From Paenibacillus sp. JDR-2 (GTDB taxonomy: Bacteria > Bacillota > Bacilli > Paenibacillales > Paenibacillaceae), in the NCBI RefSeq assembly GCF_000023585.1, contig NC_012914.1, positions 4,432,001 to 4,496,000 on the forward strand: a DNA stretch of 64,000 nt. Reading direction: 5' to 3'. The position numbers and the translations under genes were made by a program. Shown in pieces: positions 43,002 through 51,544 of this stretch. The first letter of the stretch is position 1; each line of letters starts with the position of its first letter. The notes below the pieces were generated by a model. It was not told the DNA's origin, ran no database searches, and saw only the letters and a program-made list of their open reading frames with translations.

Positions 43002-43760
43002 CTATCCTCTAGCCTGAATCTTCCGGTTAATCAAGTAGGTCATCATATAGACCAGCAGAATGATGACGGCAGCTTCATAGAGCAGCGGTCCCCAATAATT
43101 CGGTACACTGGCTTGCACATGAACGACTTGATCTGGGGAATCGGTTATCCTCACGTTAACGGATTTAAAGAACTGATCCGTAGAGACGTCCATGCTTGGG
43201 AACAGTTTTGTTTCCACCCATTGAATGCCGAGCTGCAGCCCGATAAAGAGAGCAGCGCCTATCCAAGAGCCCTTTTTCCCTTTGAATACCTTCGCCACCG
43301 TAATGCTTGAAAAAATAATAATCACAAACAAGATACTGGAGAGAAGCACTGCCCAGAAGCCTCTGTCCGCCAGAATATCGAATACCCGCAAATGTACCGT
43401 GTCCACAACACCGCCAAGTACCATCAGATGGATCACGCCAATAACTCCAATGGTAACCAGCCCCGCGATTCCGAGCAATAACGGAGACAGCACCGTATAC
43501 AAAGCTGGCAGCGGGAGAAGCCGGCGGTTAAAATACCTGAGATTGCGCTCATAAGTCCTGCAGACCGTTACGCACAGCGAAATCGTTATGGCCAAATAGA
43601 CCAGAAAGGTCAATACGTAAATCAGATCCGTATCCAGGTTCTTAACCTCGCCGTACACGGTAACCGCGGCTCCGGTTAATACAAACAAGGCTCCGACGAT
43701 TAGCAAAAAGCCAGCGTTGCGTTTCCAATCATATTTGACCAGCTTAAGCAAATTCATCAT
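43002..43760 (-). CDS. ABC-2 type transporter permease (second system)
   Basis: This 252-residue protein has six hydrophobic segments, with a large extracytoplasmic loop before the last (WVETKLFPSMDVSTDQF and onward). The start overlaps the stop of the upstream ATPase gene in an ATGA arrangement, so the pair forms one transporter. It resembles the YtrC/D-type permeases regulated by YtrA-like repressors. The substrate is unknown; relatives respond to cell-wall antibiotics. Confidence 0.8.
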   Translation of the reverse strand: MMNLLKLVKYDWKRNAGFLLIVGALFVLTGAAVTVYGEVKNLDTDLIYVLTFLVYLAITISLCVTVCRTYERNLRYFNRRLLPLPALYTVLSPLLLGIAGLVTIGVIGVIHLMVLGGVVDTVHLRVFDILADRGFWAVLLSSILFVIIIFSSITVAKVFKGKKGSWIGAALFIGLQLGIQWVETKLFPSMDVSTDQFFKSVNVRITDSPDQVVHVQASVPNYWGPLLYEAAVIILLVYMMTYLINRKIQARG

Positions 43761-44455
43761 TCCGCGAACACCTCTTTAAACAGCTCATCCACGCTTTTGC
43801 CTTGCGAGAACCGGATCGTCTCCACTTCCTCCTGAAGGACAATGCTTCCGTTCTTGATTAATATAACCTCGTCGAAAATCCGTTCAATATCCCGTACCAG
43901 ATGAGTGGATATTATCAAACAGCTGTCTTCGTTATAATATTTCACGATCGCATCCAATATTTTCTCGCGGGCAACCGGGTCTACGCCGCCAATCGGCTCA
44001 TCAAGCAAATACAGCTTGGCGTTGCGGGACAAAGCCAGGGTCAGCTGCAGCCGTTCGTTCATCCCTTTGGAAAGCGTGCTGATCCTGTCCGCAGGCTGCA
44101 ATTTCATAAATTGCAGCATTTCATCGGCTTTTGCGGCGTCAAAGTCCGGATAGAAATCTTTATAAAAGCCAATCGCATCCTTCACCCGCATCCAGGATTC
44201 CGTCAGCGGCTTATCCGGCATAAAAGAAGTCAAAGCTTTGGTCCGCTGACCGCTAGGTTCCCCGCAGATAATCAACTGGCCGGAGGATGGCGGCATAAGG
44301 CCCGCGGCGATTTTCATCAAGGTGCTTTTGCCGCTGCCGTTGCTGCCGAGCAAGCCAATAATCCTGCCGGGCTGGATTTTGAAAGAAACATTGTCCAGCG
44401 CACGCTTGGCTCCATACGTTTTAGTTACTCCCGATAGCTCCAAGATCGATTCCAC
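43757..44455 (-). CDS. ABC transporter ATP-binding protein (YtrB-like)
   Basis: This 232-residue ATPase has Walker A LLGSNGSGKSTL (about 35-46), a degenerate signature STLSKGMNERLQLTLAL, Walker B KLYLLDEPIGGVDP and the switch histidine in ISTHLV. The signature LSKGM instead of LSGGQ is common in YtrB/BcrA-like exporters. It begins five bases after the GntR regulator gene and overlaps the permease gene. Confidence 0.92.
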   Translation of the reverse strand: MESILELSGVTKTYGAKRALDNVSFKIQPGRIIGLLGSNGSGKSTLMKIAAGLMPPSSGQLIICGEPSGQRTKALTSFMPDKPLTESWMRVKDAIGFYKDFYPDFDAAKADEMLQFMKLQPADRISTLSKGMNERLQLTLALSRNAKLYLLDEPIGGVDPVAREKILDAIVKYYNEDSCLIISTHLVRDIERIFDEVILIKNGSIVLQEEVETIRFSQGKSVDELFKEVFAE

Positions 44456-44460
44456 GTCTC

Positions 44461-44856
44461 TTATTCACTCCTGTCAATACGGCTTTCCGCTTTGCCGTCT
44501 TTTACGGCATCCTTCACGATGGCCACGATATCGTCCTTCTCGAAGCCAAGCTCCCTCATCCCCTGAACAAAGCGTTCGAGCAGCTCGCCCGCCATCTCTT
44601 TCTTAATTTGCATAATCGTCGACTCCCTACTCGTCACAAATCGGCCAAGTCCTCGTCTTGTCTCTACAATGCCTTCCCGCTCCAGCTCCTGGAACGTACG
44701 TTGAATCGTATTGGGGTTTATCTGCAGCTCAAGGGCCAGGTCCCGTACCGATTCGATTTTGTCCCCGGGATTTAATCTGCCGGTAATAATCTGCTTCTTC
44801 ACATAGTTCATAATCTGAATATAAATCGGCATATTGTTGTCAAATACAATTGTCAC
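44461..44856 (-). CDS. GntR-family transcriptional regulator (YtrA subfamily)
   Basis: This 131-residue protein has an N-terminal winged helix: IYIQIMNYVKKQIITGRLNPGDKIESVRDLA, then INPNTIQRTFQELEREGIVETRRGLGRFV. A short C-terminal helical tail, instead of a large effector domain, is typical of YtrA. The start is GTG behind AAGGAG. It lies in the middle of a five-gene ABC operon. An AGTGT-N14-ACACT palindrome on the operon promoter is its likely target, giving autorepression. Confidence 0.93.
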   Translation of the reverse strand: MTIVFDNNMPIYIQIMNYVKKQIITGRLNPGDKIESVRDLALELQINPNTIQRTFQELEREGIVETRRGLGRFVTSRESTIMQIKKEMAGELLERFVQGMRELGFEKDDIVAIVKDAVKDGKAESRIDRSE

Positions 44857-44900
44857 GGGTCAAGATTCTCCTTTCCATCTGTCGGCCCCAAACGCCCCGC

Positions 44901-45659
44901 TTAAGCGATGTCGCGCTTCTTGAAAACGGCGAAGCTGACGGATAGGAACAGTGCCATATATACTAGCAGTATAACAATGGAAAAGGCTAGCGTCATCCCT
45001 TCAACCGGCACGGAATCGCTGCGGTAGACCGACAAGTCTGTATTGGCGAACAGTAAATACTTCGTAATCGCATAACGGGACAGGAGCATAACCAAAAGGC
45101 TGCCGACCATCATGGAGAATATGCCGATACCGATTGCCGCACCGTTTGATTTTGTCAGGATCCCAATCATAAAGGTCAACGTCACGAAAATAATCGAATA
45201 GACTGCCAGACTCGCTATATTGCTAAGAAAATCCGTCCAAGTCGATTCTCCTGCCCCGCCGCCGTATACGATATAACCGGCAACTACGGCAAACACGGCT
45301 GCGGTTACGACTAACGTCAGCGCGTAAAGCACGGAGACGATATACTTGGAAGCCAAAATTTTGTGGCGGCTTTGCGCCCGGATCAGAAGAAACTTAATGG
45401 TACCGTAACGATACTCCTGCGTAACGCTGCCTGCCGCGGCTAGAACGGCAAGAACCGGAACGAGCTGGCCTGCGGCTTGAAGCATAATCGTGCCTGTTGC
45501 GAAATCAACCGTGGAATTCAAGCCGTCCGGCGACAATTTGTAGAATGCAAAGGCTAAAATCGCGAAAACAACAGCGAGAATGGCATAGGCGACGAAGAAC
45601 GATTTCTTTTTGCTGAGCTTAAGCCATTCATTAATTAATAATCCCGTAAAGTTACGCAA
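44901..45659 (-). CDS. ABC-2 type transporter permease (first system)
   Basis: This 252-residue protein has six hydrophobic segments and the ABC-2 motif region SVTQEYRYGTIKFLLIRAQSRHKILASKY after the second segment. It overlaps the preceding ATPase gene by eight bases. Together they resemble BcrA/B-type exporters of bacitracin-like or lantibiotic compounds, but the substrate is inferred from family only. The GntR gene follows after 44 bases without a terminator. Confidence 0.85.
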   Translation of the reverse strand: MRNFTGLLINEWLKLSKKKSFFVAYAILAVVFAILAFAFYKLSPDGLNSTVDFATGTIMLQAAGQLVPVLAVLAAAGSVTQEYRYGTIKFLLIRAQSRHKILASKYIVSVLYALTLVVTAAVFAVVAGYIVYGGGAGESTWTDFLSNIASLAVYSIIFVTLTFMIGILTKSNGAAIGIGIFSMMVGSLLVMLLSRYAITKYLLFANTDLSVYRSDSVPVEGMTLAFSIVILLVYMALFLSVSFAVFKKRDIA

Positions 45660-46605
45660 TGCGGTTACCTCCCGTCAGCTTCATAAACTCTTCTTCCAAG
45701 GTTGCGCGTACTTCCTCAATCCGGTAGATCGCAATGCCTTCCGCCGCAAGCTTCGCGACAATACCGGGAATCTGATCGTGCAGCAGCTTGATTGCAATCC
45801 GGTTGGTGAAGGAATCGCTTTGCGTTACCTCAACCCCGTCGATCTGGCCGATCACTTCTTGCGCTTGCCCCGCATTGCCTACCTGCATGGAGATGGTGAG
45901 CACCTTCTGCTTCGGCGATTCCGTTTCCCCGATGGAACGGGCCGTAACAAACTTGCCCTCTTGAATGACAATAACCCGGCTGCACATCAGCTCAATCTCG
46001 CTGAGCAAATGGCTGGAGACCAGAATCGCAATCCCCTCGGCCTCTGCGATCCTCTTCAAATACTCGCGCATTTCCTTGATTCCCGCCGGATCCAGGCCGT
46101 TTGTCGGCTCATCCAAAATGAGCAGCTTAGGCTCATGGAGCAGCGCTTGCGCGATACCAAGACGCTGGCGCATGCCAAGCGAATAAGCTTTTACCTTTTT
46201 GCCAAGTGCCTCCTGCATGCCAACCAGCTTCGTGACTTCCTCAATCCGGGCGCCGGTAACGCCCTCCGTCATCCGCTGGTATTGCTTCAAGTTATCGTAG
46301 CCCGTCATATACGGGTAGAACTCGGGGTTCTCGATAATTCCTCCGACATGCCTAATGGCCTTTTCGAAGTTCGTCCGGACGCTTTGTCCGCAAATTCGCA
46401 CGTCCCCTTCCGACATTCCGATTAATCCCACAATCATCCGCATCGTTGTTGTTTTGCCTGCGCCGTTTGGACCAAGCAATCCCACAACCTCTCCCTTTGC
46501 AATATCAAAGGATAATCCGTCCACAATCGCTTTGTTGCCGATCTTCTTCGTTAAACCGTCCAATTGAAGCACGATTGACGGATTCGTAATTTTTGCCGTT
46601 GTCAT
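45652..46605 (-). CDS. ABC transporter ATP-binding protein (BcrA-like)
   Basis: This 317-residue ATPase has Walker A LLGPNGAGKTTTM (about 39-51), signature AYSLGMRQRLGIAQAL, Walker B LLILDEPTNGLDP and the ISSH-type switch VSSHLLSEI. A C-terminal extension of about 90 residues follows, as in BcrA-like multidrug or bacteriocin transporters. It is the first gene of the five-gene operon, preceded by a promoter overlapped by a palindromic operator. The start ATG follows GGGAGAGG. Confidence 0.93.
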   Translation of the reverse strand: MTTAKITNPSIVLQLDGLTKKIGNKAIVDGLSFDIAKGEVVGLLGPNGAGKTTTMRMIVGLIGMSEGDVRICGQSVRTNFEKAIRHVGGIIENPEFYPYMTGYDNLKQYQRMTEGVTGARIEEVTKLVGMQEALGKKVKAYSLGMRQRLGIAQALLHEPKLLILDEPTNGLDPAGIKEMREYLKRIAEAEGIAILVSSHLLSEIELMCSRVIVIQEGKFVTARSIGETESPKQKVLTISMQVGNAGQAQEVIGQIDGVEVTQSDSFTNRIAIKLLHDQIPGIVAKLAAEGIAIYRIEEVRATLEEEFMKLTGGNRIA

Positions 46606-46626
46606 AGCGCCTCTCCCTTTTGTATT

Positions 46627-46669
46627 AGTGTTATAGTTGAATAGTACACTAGATCATTAGTGATGTAAA
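46627..46669 (-). promoter_or_regulatory. Promoter with YtrA-type operator for the ABC operon
   Basis: On the minus strand TTTACA (46664-46669), a 17-base spacer and TACTAT (46641-46646) form a good sigma-A promoter. The palindrome AGTGT-N14-ACACT (46627-46650) covers the -10. YtrA of B. subtilis binds a very similar AGTGTA/TACACT repeat. The spacer itself holds CACTA-N6-TAGTG. Confidence 0.75.
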
Positions 46670-46709
46670 GAGGTTGAAACGAAAATATCCATTTTTTTAC
46701 GAAAAATAG

Positions 46710-46738
46710 TTGTTTACCCAGGTGGACTATCCTAGAAT
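46710..46738 (+). promoter_or_regulatory. Sigma-A promoter of the DUF6886 gene
   Basis: TTGTTT (46710-46715), 17 bases, TAGAAT (46733-46738), 40 bases before the start codon. Confidence 0.65.
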
Positions 46739-46778
46739 AGATAAGCACTGACGACTGCTTCGATTGGAGGTTATGAGG

Positions 46779-47303
46779 ATGAGACTGTTTCATTTCAGCG
46801 AGGAAAGTGATATTGACGTCTTTGTTCCGAGGGTGAAAGCCAACCGGACCGATATGCCGCCCGTTGTCTGGGCTATTGATGAGGAGCATCAATTCACGTT
46901 TTTCTTCCCGAGAGATTGTCCCCGGATCGTCTATACGAGATCGGAAGGATTAACCCCCGAGGATGAACAAAGATTTTTCGGCACTACGGCTGCCAACAAG
47001 GTCATCACCGTTGAGACCGGCTGGTATGAACGGATGAAGCAAACGACCTTGTACCGTTATGAGCTGCCTCCAGAGTCCTTCGAACTGTTCGACGAATACG
47101 CCGGTTACTACATATCCAAGGAAACCTTGGTCCCCCTTGCGGTACAGCCGCTTCCCAATCTGCTTGATCTCTTGGTAGAGCTTGGCATTGAGGTCCGCTT
47201 CACCCCAAGTCTGCATCCGCTTAGAGAGGCTATTCCGCAATCCTCCATCCATGACTTCGGAATTCACCGCTTCCAGAATGCGCAAGCCGATCCAAGACTA
47301 TAA
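46779..47303 (+). CDS. DUF6886 family protein
   Basis: The ATG at 46779, eight bases after TTGGAGG, gives 174 residues. The protein is soluble and rich in aromatic residues, opening MRLFHFSEESDIDVFVPRV and followed by VWAIDEEHQFTFFFPRDCPRI. I assign it to DUF6886, a Bacillales family whose opening resembles RNA 2'-phosphotransferase- or ADP-ribosyl-like folds that start with an LFH motif; this is only an impression. It has its own promoter and a strong terminator. No function is known. Confidence 0.7.
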   Translation: MRLFHFSEESDIDVFVPRVKANRTDMPPVVWAIDEEHQFTFFFPRDCPRIVYTRSEGLTPEDEQRFFGTTAANKVITVETGWYERMKQTTLYRYELPPESFELFDEYAGYYISKETLVPLAVQPLPNLLDLLVELGIEVRFTPSLHPLREAIPQSSIHDFGIHRFQNAQADPRL

Positions 47304-47307
47304 AACG

Positions 47308-47350
47308 ACGCAAAGGCTGTTCTCCATGGAAGGAGAACAGCCTTTGTCCT
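47308..47350. terminator. Bidirectional terminator between DUF6886 and chemoreceptor genes
   Basis: A perfect 14-bp stem AAAGGCTGTTCTCC (47312-47325 with 47332-47345) with a 6-base loop. Confidence 0.9.
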
Positions 47351-47374
47351 TTACTTTTGCCTATAAGATTGGTA

Positions 47375-49153
47375 TTAAACTTTGAAGATTGCCGCTTTTT
47401 CCTTCAGTTCATGCGAGGATTGCTGCAAATTCTGCGCCATCCCTTGCAGATTGTCGGAAATGCTATTCTGCTCGACGGACAAATGCCCCATCTGTTCCAT
47501 CTTGCCATTAACCTCGGAAGAGGTCAGCAAGAGCTTGTCCACGGCTGTAACGATATGAGTGATGCCGGTAGTAATTTCGTTAATCGCGGTCGAAATCTCG
47601 CTGACTTGTTCGGATAACGTATTGCTCTGCTTCTCCAGCCCTTTGAATACGTCGCTTGCAGCGGTCGAGGCCTGCTTGGTGGAGAAGATCACTTCGGCGA
47701 AAGCACCCATGCTCTTGCTGCTTGCCGCAACATCCTCTTGAATCAGGTACATTTCTTTCGAAATATTTTTCGAGATCTGGTCAGTCTGACCCGACAGCTT
47801 GCGGATCTCCTCCGCTACAACCGCGAAGCCCCGTCCATGCTCGCCTGCGCGCGCGGACTCAATCGATGCATTAAGCGACAGCAGGTTTGTCTGCGTATTA
47901 ACATCCTGAATGCTCTCCAGAAACTTCGATACATTGCTGTAACGTTCGGTAATGCGGTTAAAAGCTTCCGTTACCTGGTTGAATTGCTCAACCGTCTGGT
48001 TAACCATTTGGACAACGCCTTCCATATCCACCGAGCCGGTATGGGAGTCGTCTCTCATCTGTTGCATGTCTTTGTTGATATAATCGCTAGACGCCGCAAT
48101 TTCCTGCGAGCTTGCCGAGATCTGCTCCGTGACAGCCGATATGGAAGTCGCATCGTCATATTGGGAGAGCAGGACGGTAGTTCCCAGATCGATCTGCCCT
48201 TTCACCTGCTCGGATGCCGTACGGTTGCGCGAGATCATATCGCCCATCTGGTTCGACATCTGGAGAACGGTCTGGCTTACGCCTAGCGTAGCTTTGATAG
48301 TTTCTTTCAAATTATCGCCCATGGACGCAAGCGAACGGTCGATATCGCCAAATTCGTCTTTGCGGTCAAGCGCTTTATTATATGTAAAGTCATTATGCTG
48401 ATAAGCTTGAATACGTCCCATAATTCCTTGAAGACCGGATCTGATGCTTCTGATCAGACCAACCGTGAACAGGAACGGAATAACGGCCAGAATCAGTACG
48501 TTTATCAAGATGATCATATTCGCCGTGTCTACGCTATTCGAGAGAACCTCGTCCGTATGCGCCGCATCTACGGTAATCCGGGCATTGACGTTCTGATTGG
48601 CGAACTCCAGCTCATTCAAATAAATATTAACGAGTCTAAGCACAAGCGCCGATTTCATCTCGGCTGTCACATTTTCAAACTGGGTAACATTCGAGCTCTT
48701 CAAATCATTGTAGGCAATCTCGTAGATGTTCGCCTGACCGATGTAATTCTGCTGCTCCTCTGCTGCAGGGAACATCTTGTCCAGCTTCTCGAACGTCTTC
48801 TTCAAATGCTCGATCTGCCCCGGCATATCGGCCAGACGTTCTTTTGGATCAACAACCTCCGCATTCTGGCTGTTATTGTTGTTCTCGATCGAGTTGATCA
48901 TCATCAGAAGCGTTTGAAGCAGCGAATTGGAGATTCCTTCATATTCGCGCTGCGCACTCGTCAGCGTATTCGCATTCTTGACGGCATGTGATACCGACAG
49001 ATTTTGCGTATAGATGAACGCGCCTGCCGCTACGTTAAATAAAGTGATGATGCTGGTCAGCAGAAGCAGCCGAACTCCAATCTTTCTCCTGCCCTCCACA
49101 AGCTGTTTTCTTGCACCTAACCATTGCAATGCCTTCTTAACCCATTCCTTCAT
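47375..49153 (-). CDS. Methyl-accepting chemotaxis protein
   Basis: This 592-residue receptor has a membrane segment at about 28-48, an extracytoplasmic four-helix-type sensor region (about 50-208), a second membrane segment (about 210-232), a HAMP domain, and the signalling coiled coil with the hairpin tip IQDVNTQTNLLSLNASIESARAGEHGRGF (in that order, tip near 430). The sensor region is helical and Asn/Gln-rich, with no obvious CACHE motif. The gene sits behind a class I cyclic-di-GMP riboswitch and terminator, so its expression should follow cyclic-di-GMP levels. Confidence 0.95.
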   Translation of the reverse strand: MKEWVKKALQWLGARKQLVEGRRKIGVRLLLLTSIITLFNVAAGAFIYTQNLSVSHAVKNANTLTSAQREYEGISNSLLQTLLMMINSIENNNNSQNAEVVDPKERLADMPGQIEHLKKTFEKLDKMFPAAEEQQNYIGQANIYEIAYNDLKSSNVTQFENVTAEMKSALVLRLVNIYLNELEFANQNVNARITVDAAHTDEVLSNSVDTANMIILINVLILAVIPFLFTVGLIRSIRSGLQGIMGRIQAYQHNDFTYNKALDRKDEFGDIDRSLASMGDNLKETIKATLGVSQTVLQMSNQMGDMISRNRTASEQVKGQIDLGTTVLLSQYDDATSISAVTEQISASSQEIAASSDYINKDMQQMRDDSHTGSVDMEGVVQMVNQTVEQFNQVTEAFNRITERYSNVSKFLESIQDVNTQTNLLSLNASIESARAGEHGRGFAVVAEEIRKLSGQTDQISKNISKEMYLIQEDVAASSKSMGAFAEVIFSTKQASTAASDVFKGLEKQSNTLSEQVSEISTAINEITTGITHIVTAVDKLLLTSSEVNGKMEQMGHLSVEQNSISDNLQGMAQNLQQSSHELKEKAAIFKV

Positions 49154-49182
49154 CCTCGTCGTCTCTCCTCGCTGTCACTGAA

Positions 49183-49223
49183 AAAAGAAAATAAGCTATC
49201 CGGCCATGGACGGGCGGATAGCT
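49183..49223 (-). terminator. Expression-platform terminator of the riboswitch
   Basis: On the minus strand the stem AGCTATCCG (49215-49223 with 49194-49202) is followed by TTATTTTCTTTTTT. It lies between the aptamer and the chemoreceptor start, as expected for transcriptional control. Confidence 0.85.
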
Positions 49224-49234
49224 GTTTAAGGCAC

Positions 49235-49332
49235 TATGTCCTGCGTCCGGCGGTCTGGCAGCCATCGCTTCTATGCAGCATTAGGCCCATAACTTTGCGT
49301 CCTTGCCTTTCGGCAAGTTTGCCTTTTTCAGT
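49235..49332 (-). ncRNA. Class I cyclic-di-GMP riboswitch (GEMM-I)
   Basis: Read on the minus strand, the conserved GEMM-I elements appear in order: AAGGCAAAC, a CTTGCC-GAAA-GGCAAG stem with GAAA tetraloop, GGACGCAAAG, then GGGCCTAA and the ATGGCTGCC segment of the second arm. These are the ligand-pocket and tetraloop-receptor parts of the cyclic-di-GMP-I aptamer. An intrinsic terminator follows directly and then the chemoreceptor gene. Whether ligand turns expression on or off cannot be read with certainty from the sequence. Confidence 0.9.
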
Positions 49333-49440
49333 TTAATTACGCTATTTTCGACACACAAGGACTAGTTTAGGATATATATACCTATTTGTAAACAAAAAAT
49401 GGCTCAATTCCCAACACTCCGACTTTAGTCTCATCTCTCT

Positions 49441-49468
49441 TTGATTCGCTGCCCGAAGACGTTATAAT
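49441..49468 (+). promoter_or_regulatory. Sigma-A promoter of the DUF2536 gene
   Basis: TTGATT (49441-49446), 16 bases, perfect TATAAT (49463-49468), about 83 bases before the start codon. The 49333-49440 stretch between this and the riboswitch shows no other feature I can name. Confidence 0.75.
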
Positions 49469-49551
49469 AGATTCCAAGGTGAAACGGCTATCGCCGTCCT
49501 TGAGCGGAACAAGAAAAATTTACATAAAGACAGAGACGGGAGTAGTAGACG

Positions 49552-49764
49552 ATGGAATTCCGGTTGGATCTGATTGACGATAAAGTAGAATTTTTTGAAG
49601 CTAGCGATCTGCGCACGCTGGAGCTGAAGATCGAGCAGCAGGTCGAGAACAATAAAGCACTGTTGCTGCAGGTTCATCAAGTCCAACACCATGCTGCATT
49701 TAACGCCAATACAGGTAAAATGCTGTATAGCGCCGTTGTTCATTTCAAGGCCAAAAAGCTCTAG
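49552..49764 (+). CDS. DUF2536 family protein (YrzA-like)
   Basis: This 70-residue soluble protein opens MEFRLDLIDDKVEFFEASDL and ends YSAVVHFKAKKL. This layout (a helix-rich N terminus, KIEQQVENNKALLL in the middle and the terminal YSAVVHFKA) matches the small Bacillales family DUF2536/YrzA. It has a sigma-A promoter and is followed after 78 bases by the tRNA-Thr gene. Function unknown. Confidence 0.85.
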   Translation: MEFRLDLIDDKVEFFEASDLRTLELKIEQQVENNKALLLQVHQVQHHAAFNANTGKMLYSAVVHFKAKKL

Positions 49765-49785
49765 GAAACTTTCTCAAAAAAAGTC

Positions 49786-49815
49786 TTGCATAATCCGTAC
49801 AAGCTGTGGCATAAT
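49786..49815 (+). promoter_or_regulatory. Promoter of the tRNA pair
   Basis: TTGCAT (49786-49791), 18 bases, CATAAT (49810-49815), 28 bases before the first tRNA base. Confidence 0.7.
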
Positions 49816-49842
49816 ACGTTTTGTGCCCGACACAAACAATAT

Positions 49843-49918
<76 letters not shown>

Positions 49919-49926
49919 TTCTTTTC

Positions 49927-50003
49927 CGGGACGTAGCTCAGCTTGGTAGAGCACCTGGTTTGGGACCAGGGGGTCGCATGTTCAAATCGTGTCGTCCCGA
50001 CCA
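49927..50003 (+). tRNA. tRNA-Pro (anticodon TGG)
   Basis: A complete 77-base cloverleaf: acceptor CGGGACG/CGTCCCG, anticodon loop TTTGGGA, T-loop TTCAAAT and an encoded CCA. The T-arm begins CATGTTCAAAT. A terminator follows after about 15 bases. Confidence 0.98.
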
Positions 50004-50017
50004 TAGAGCAAACACGG

Positions 50018-50052
50018 AAGCTTGATAGGGATCAGGCTTTTTTTGTTTTTCT
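50018..50052 (+). terminator. Terminator of the tRNA transcript
   Basis: The stem AAGCTTGAT (50018-50026) pairs with ATCAGGCTT (50031-50039, one G-U) and is followed by TTTTTGTTTTT. Confidence 0.85.
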
Positions 50053-50056
50053 TCTA

Positions 50057-51409
50057 TTATATATGTTCGAATACATCCTTTAACGTTTGAATGATAAATG
50101 CCATATCCTCATCTGTGGAAGACAACGGCGGACTGATCGTAAGCACATTATTGTAGCCTGCGACGGTATCGCCGTTTTTGCCTATTATAAGCCCCTTCGC
50201 CTTACACTCCCCTATGATTCGGACAACGCCAGACAGCGGATACGGCTCCTTCGTCCGTTTATCGCTGACCAGCTCAATGCCTACCAGAAAGCCGAAGCTC
50301 CGGATATCTCCAACAATCGGATGCTCTTTCAAGTCAGCTAACCCCTCGATAAGCCGTTCGCCAAGCGCGGCCGACCGATCCACCAGCCGTTCCCGCTCCA
50401 GAATCTCAAGATTCGCCAGCGCAAGGGCACAAGCAGCCGGCGCACCGCCAAACGTATTCAGATGACGGAAATGGCTGTACATGTCTTTGCCTTTGAAAGC
50501 CTCGTAGATGTCTTTGCGAACCGCCGTCGCGGACAAAGGCAGATAACCGCTGGTTAATCCTTTTGCCATCGTGACAATATCCGGCTTGATGCCGTAATTC
50601 ATATGGCCAAACTTGCGGCCCGAACGGCCAAAGCCGCAGATCACTTCGTCGATAATAAGCAGAACGCCATGCCTTGTGCAGATGTCCCGAACCTTTTCGA
50701 GATAAATAGGCTCAGGCACAAGGACTCCCCCGCCGGTAATCGCAGGTTCCATAATGACTGCCGCGATCGTCTCCTGCCCTTCCCATATGATCGTCTCTTC
50801 AATCGCCTGCGCGCATTGCAAATTAAATTGCTCGACCGTCATCCCATCCGGACGCCTGTAGCTGTCTGGCGGACGGACGTGAAGGAAACCTCCGGCAAGC
50901 GGTTCATACCTATATTTGCGCTGGGCTTGCCCGGTTGCGGCTAAAGCACCCATCGAATTGCCATGGTATGCCCGGTATCGGGAAATAAACTTGTAGCGGC
51001 TGGGCGCACCGGATTGTTCATGATATTGCCTTGCAATCTTAAACGCTACTTCGTTCGCGTCAGACCCGCTGTTCGAATAGAAGATGACATAATCGTCCTC
51101 CAGCCAGTCATTCAGCTTTTCCGCCAGTCGGATCGCCGGCTCGTGGGTTTGCGTCATCGGATAGTAGGACATGGTTTTGAGCTGCTCATAAGCCGCGCGC
51201 GCCAGCTCTTCCCGGCCATACCCCACATTCACGCACCAAAGACCGGACATCCCGTCCAAGTACCGGTTACCCCGGCTATCCGTAATCCATGAGCCTTGTC
51301 CTTCCTTAACGACCATCGGAGGTGCCTGCTCGTTATAGGGCGTCATAGCATGCCATACGTATTGACGGTCCTTGGCAATCAAATTCGCTTCATCCTGGTT
51401 AGCTGACAT
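50057..51409 (-). CDS. Class III PLP aminotransferase (omega-amino acid type, YhxA-like)
   Basis: This 450-residue enzyme of the acetylornithine/omega-amino acid aminotransferase family opens with DRQYVWHAMTPYN, shows FYSNSGSDANEVAFKIARQY (cofactor phosphate loop), IIDEVICGFGRSGRKFG and the PLP lysine in TMAKGLTSGYLPLSA. Length and N-terminal pattern match beta-alanine/omega-amino-acid--pyruvate transaminases such as B. subtilis YhxA. The start ATG follows GAGGAG. It has no pathway neighbours, so the amine donor is unknown. Confidence 0.9.
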   Translation of the reverse strand: MSANQDEANLIAKDRQYVWHAMTPYNEQAPPMVVKEGQGSWITDSRGNRYLDGMSGLWCVNVGYGREELARAAYEQLKTMSYYPMTQTHEPAIRLAEKLNDWLEDDYVIFYSNSGSDANEVAFKIARQYHEQSGAPSRYKFISRYRAYHGNSMGALAATGQAQRKYRYEPLAGGFLHVRPPDSYRRPDGMTVEQFNLQCAQAIEETIIWEGQETIAAVIMEPAITGGGVLVPEPIYLEKVRDICTRHGVLLIIDEVICGFGRSGRKFGHMNYGIKPDIVTMAKGLTSGYLPLSATAVRKDIYEAFKGKDMYSHFRHLNTFGGAPAACALALANLEILERERLVDRSAALGERLIEGLADLKEHPIVGDIRSFGFLVGIELVSDKRTKEPYPLSGVVRIIGECKAKGLIIGKNGDTVAGYNNVLTISPPLSSTDEDMAFIIQTLKDVFEHI

Positions 51410-51544
51410 CGCTATACACTCCTCTCCTAAACCTATCCATATCTTACCGTAGCCATGTTCTTGCTCGTATAGAATTCAACTCCGTTACTCTTACATCTAT
51501 GTCTAGTATAGGGACGAATATTACCGTTTACATTAGACAGAATG

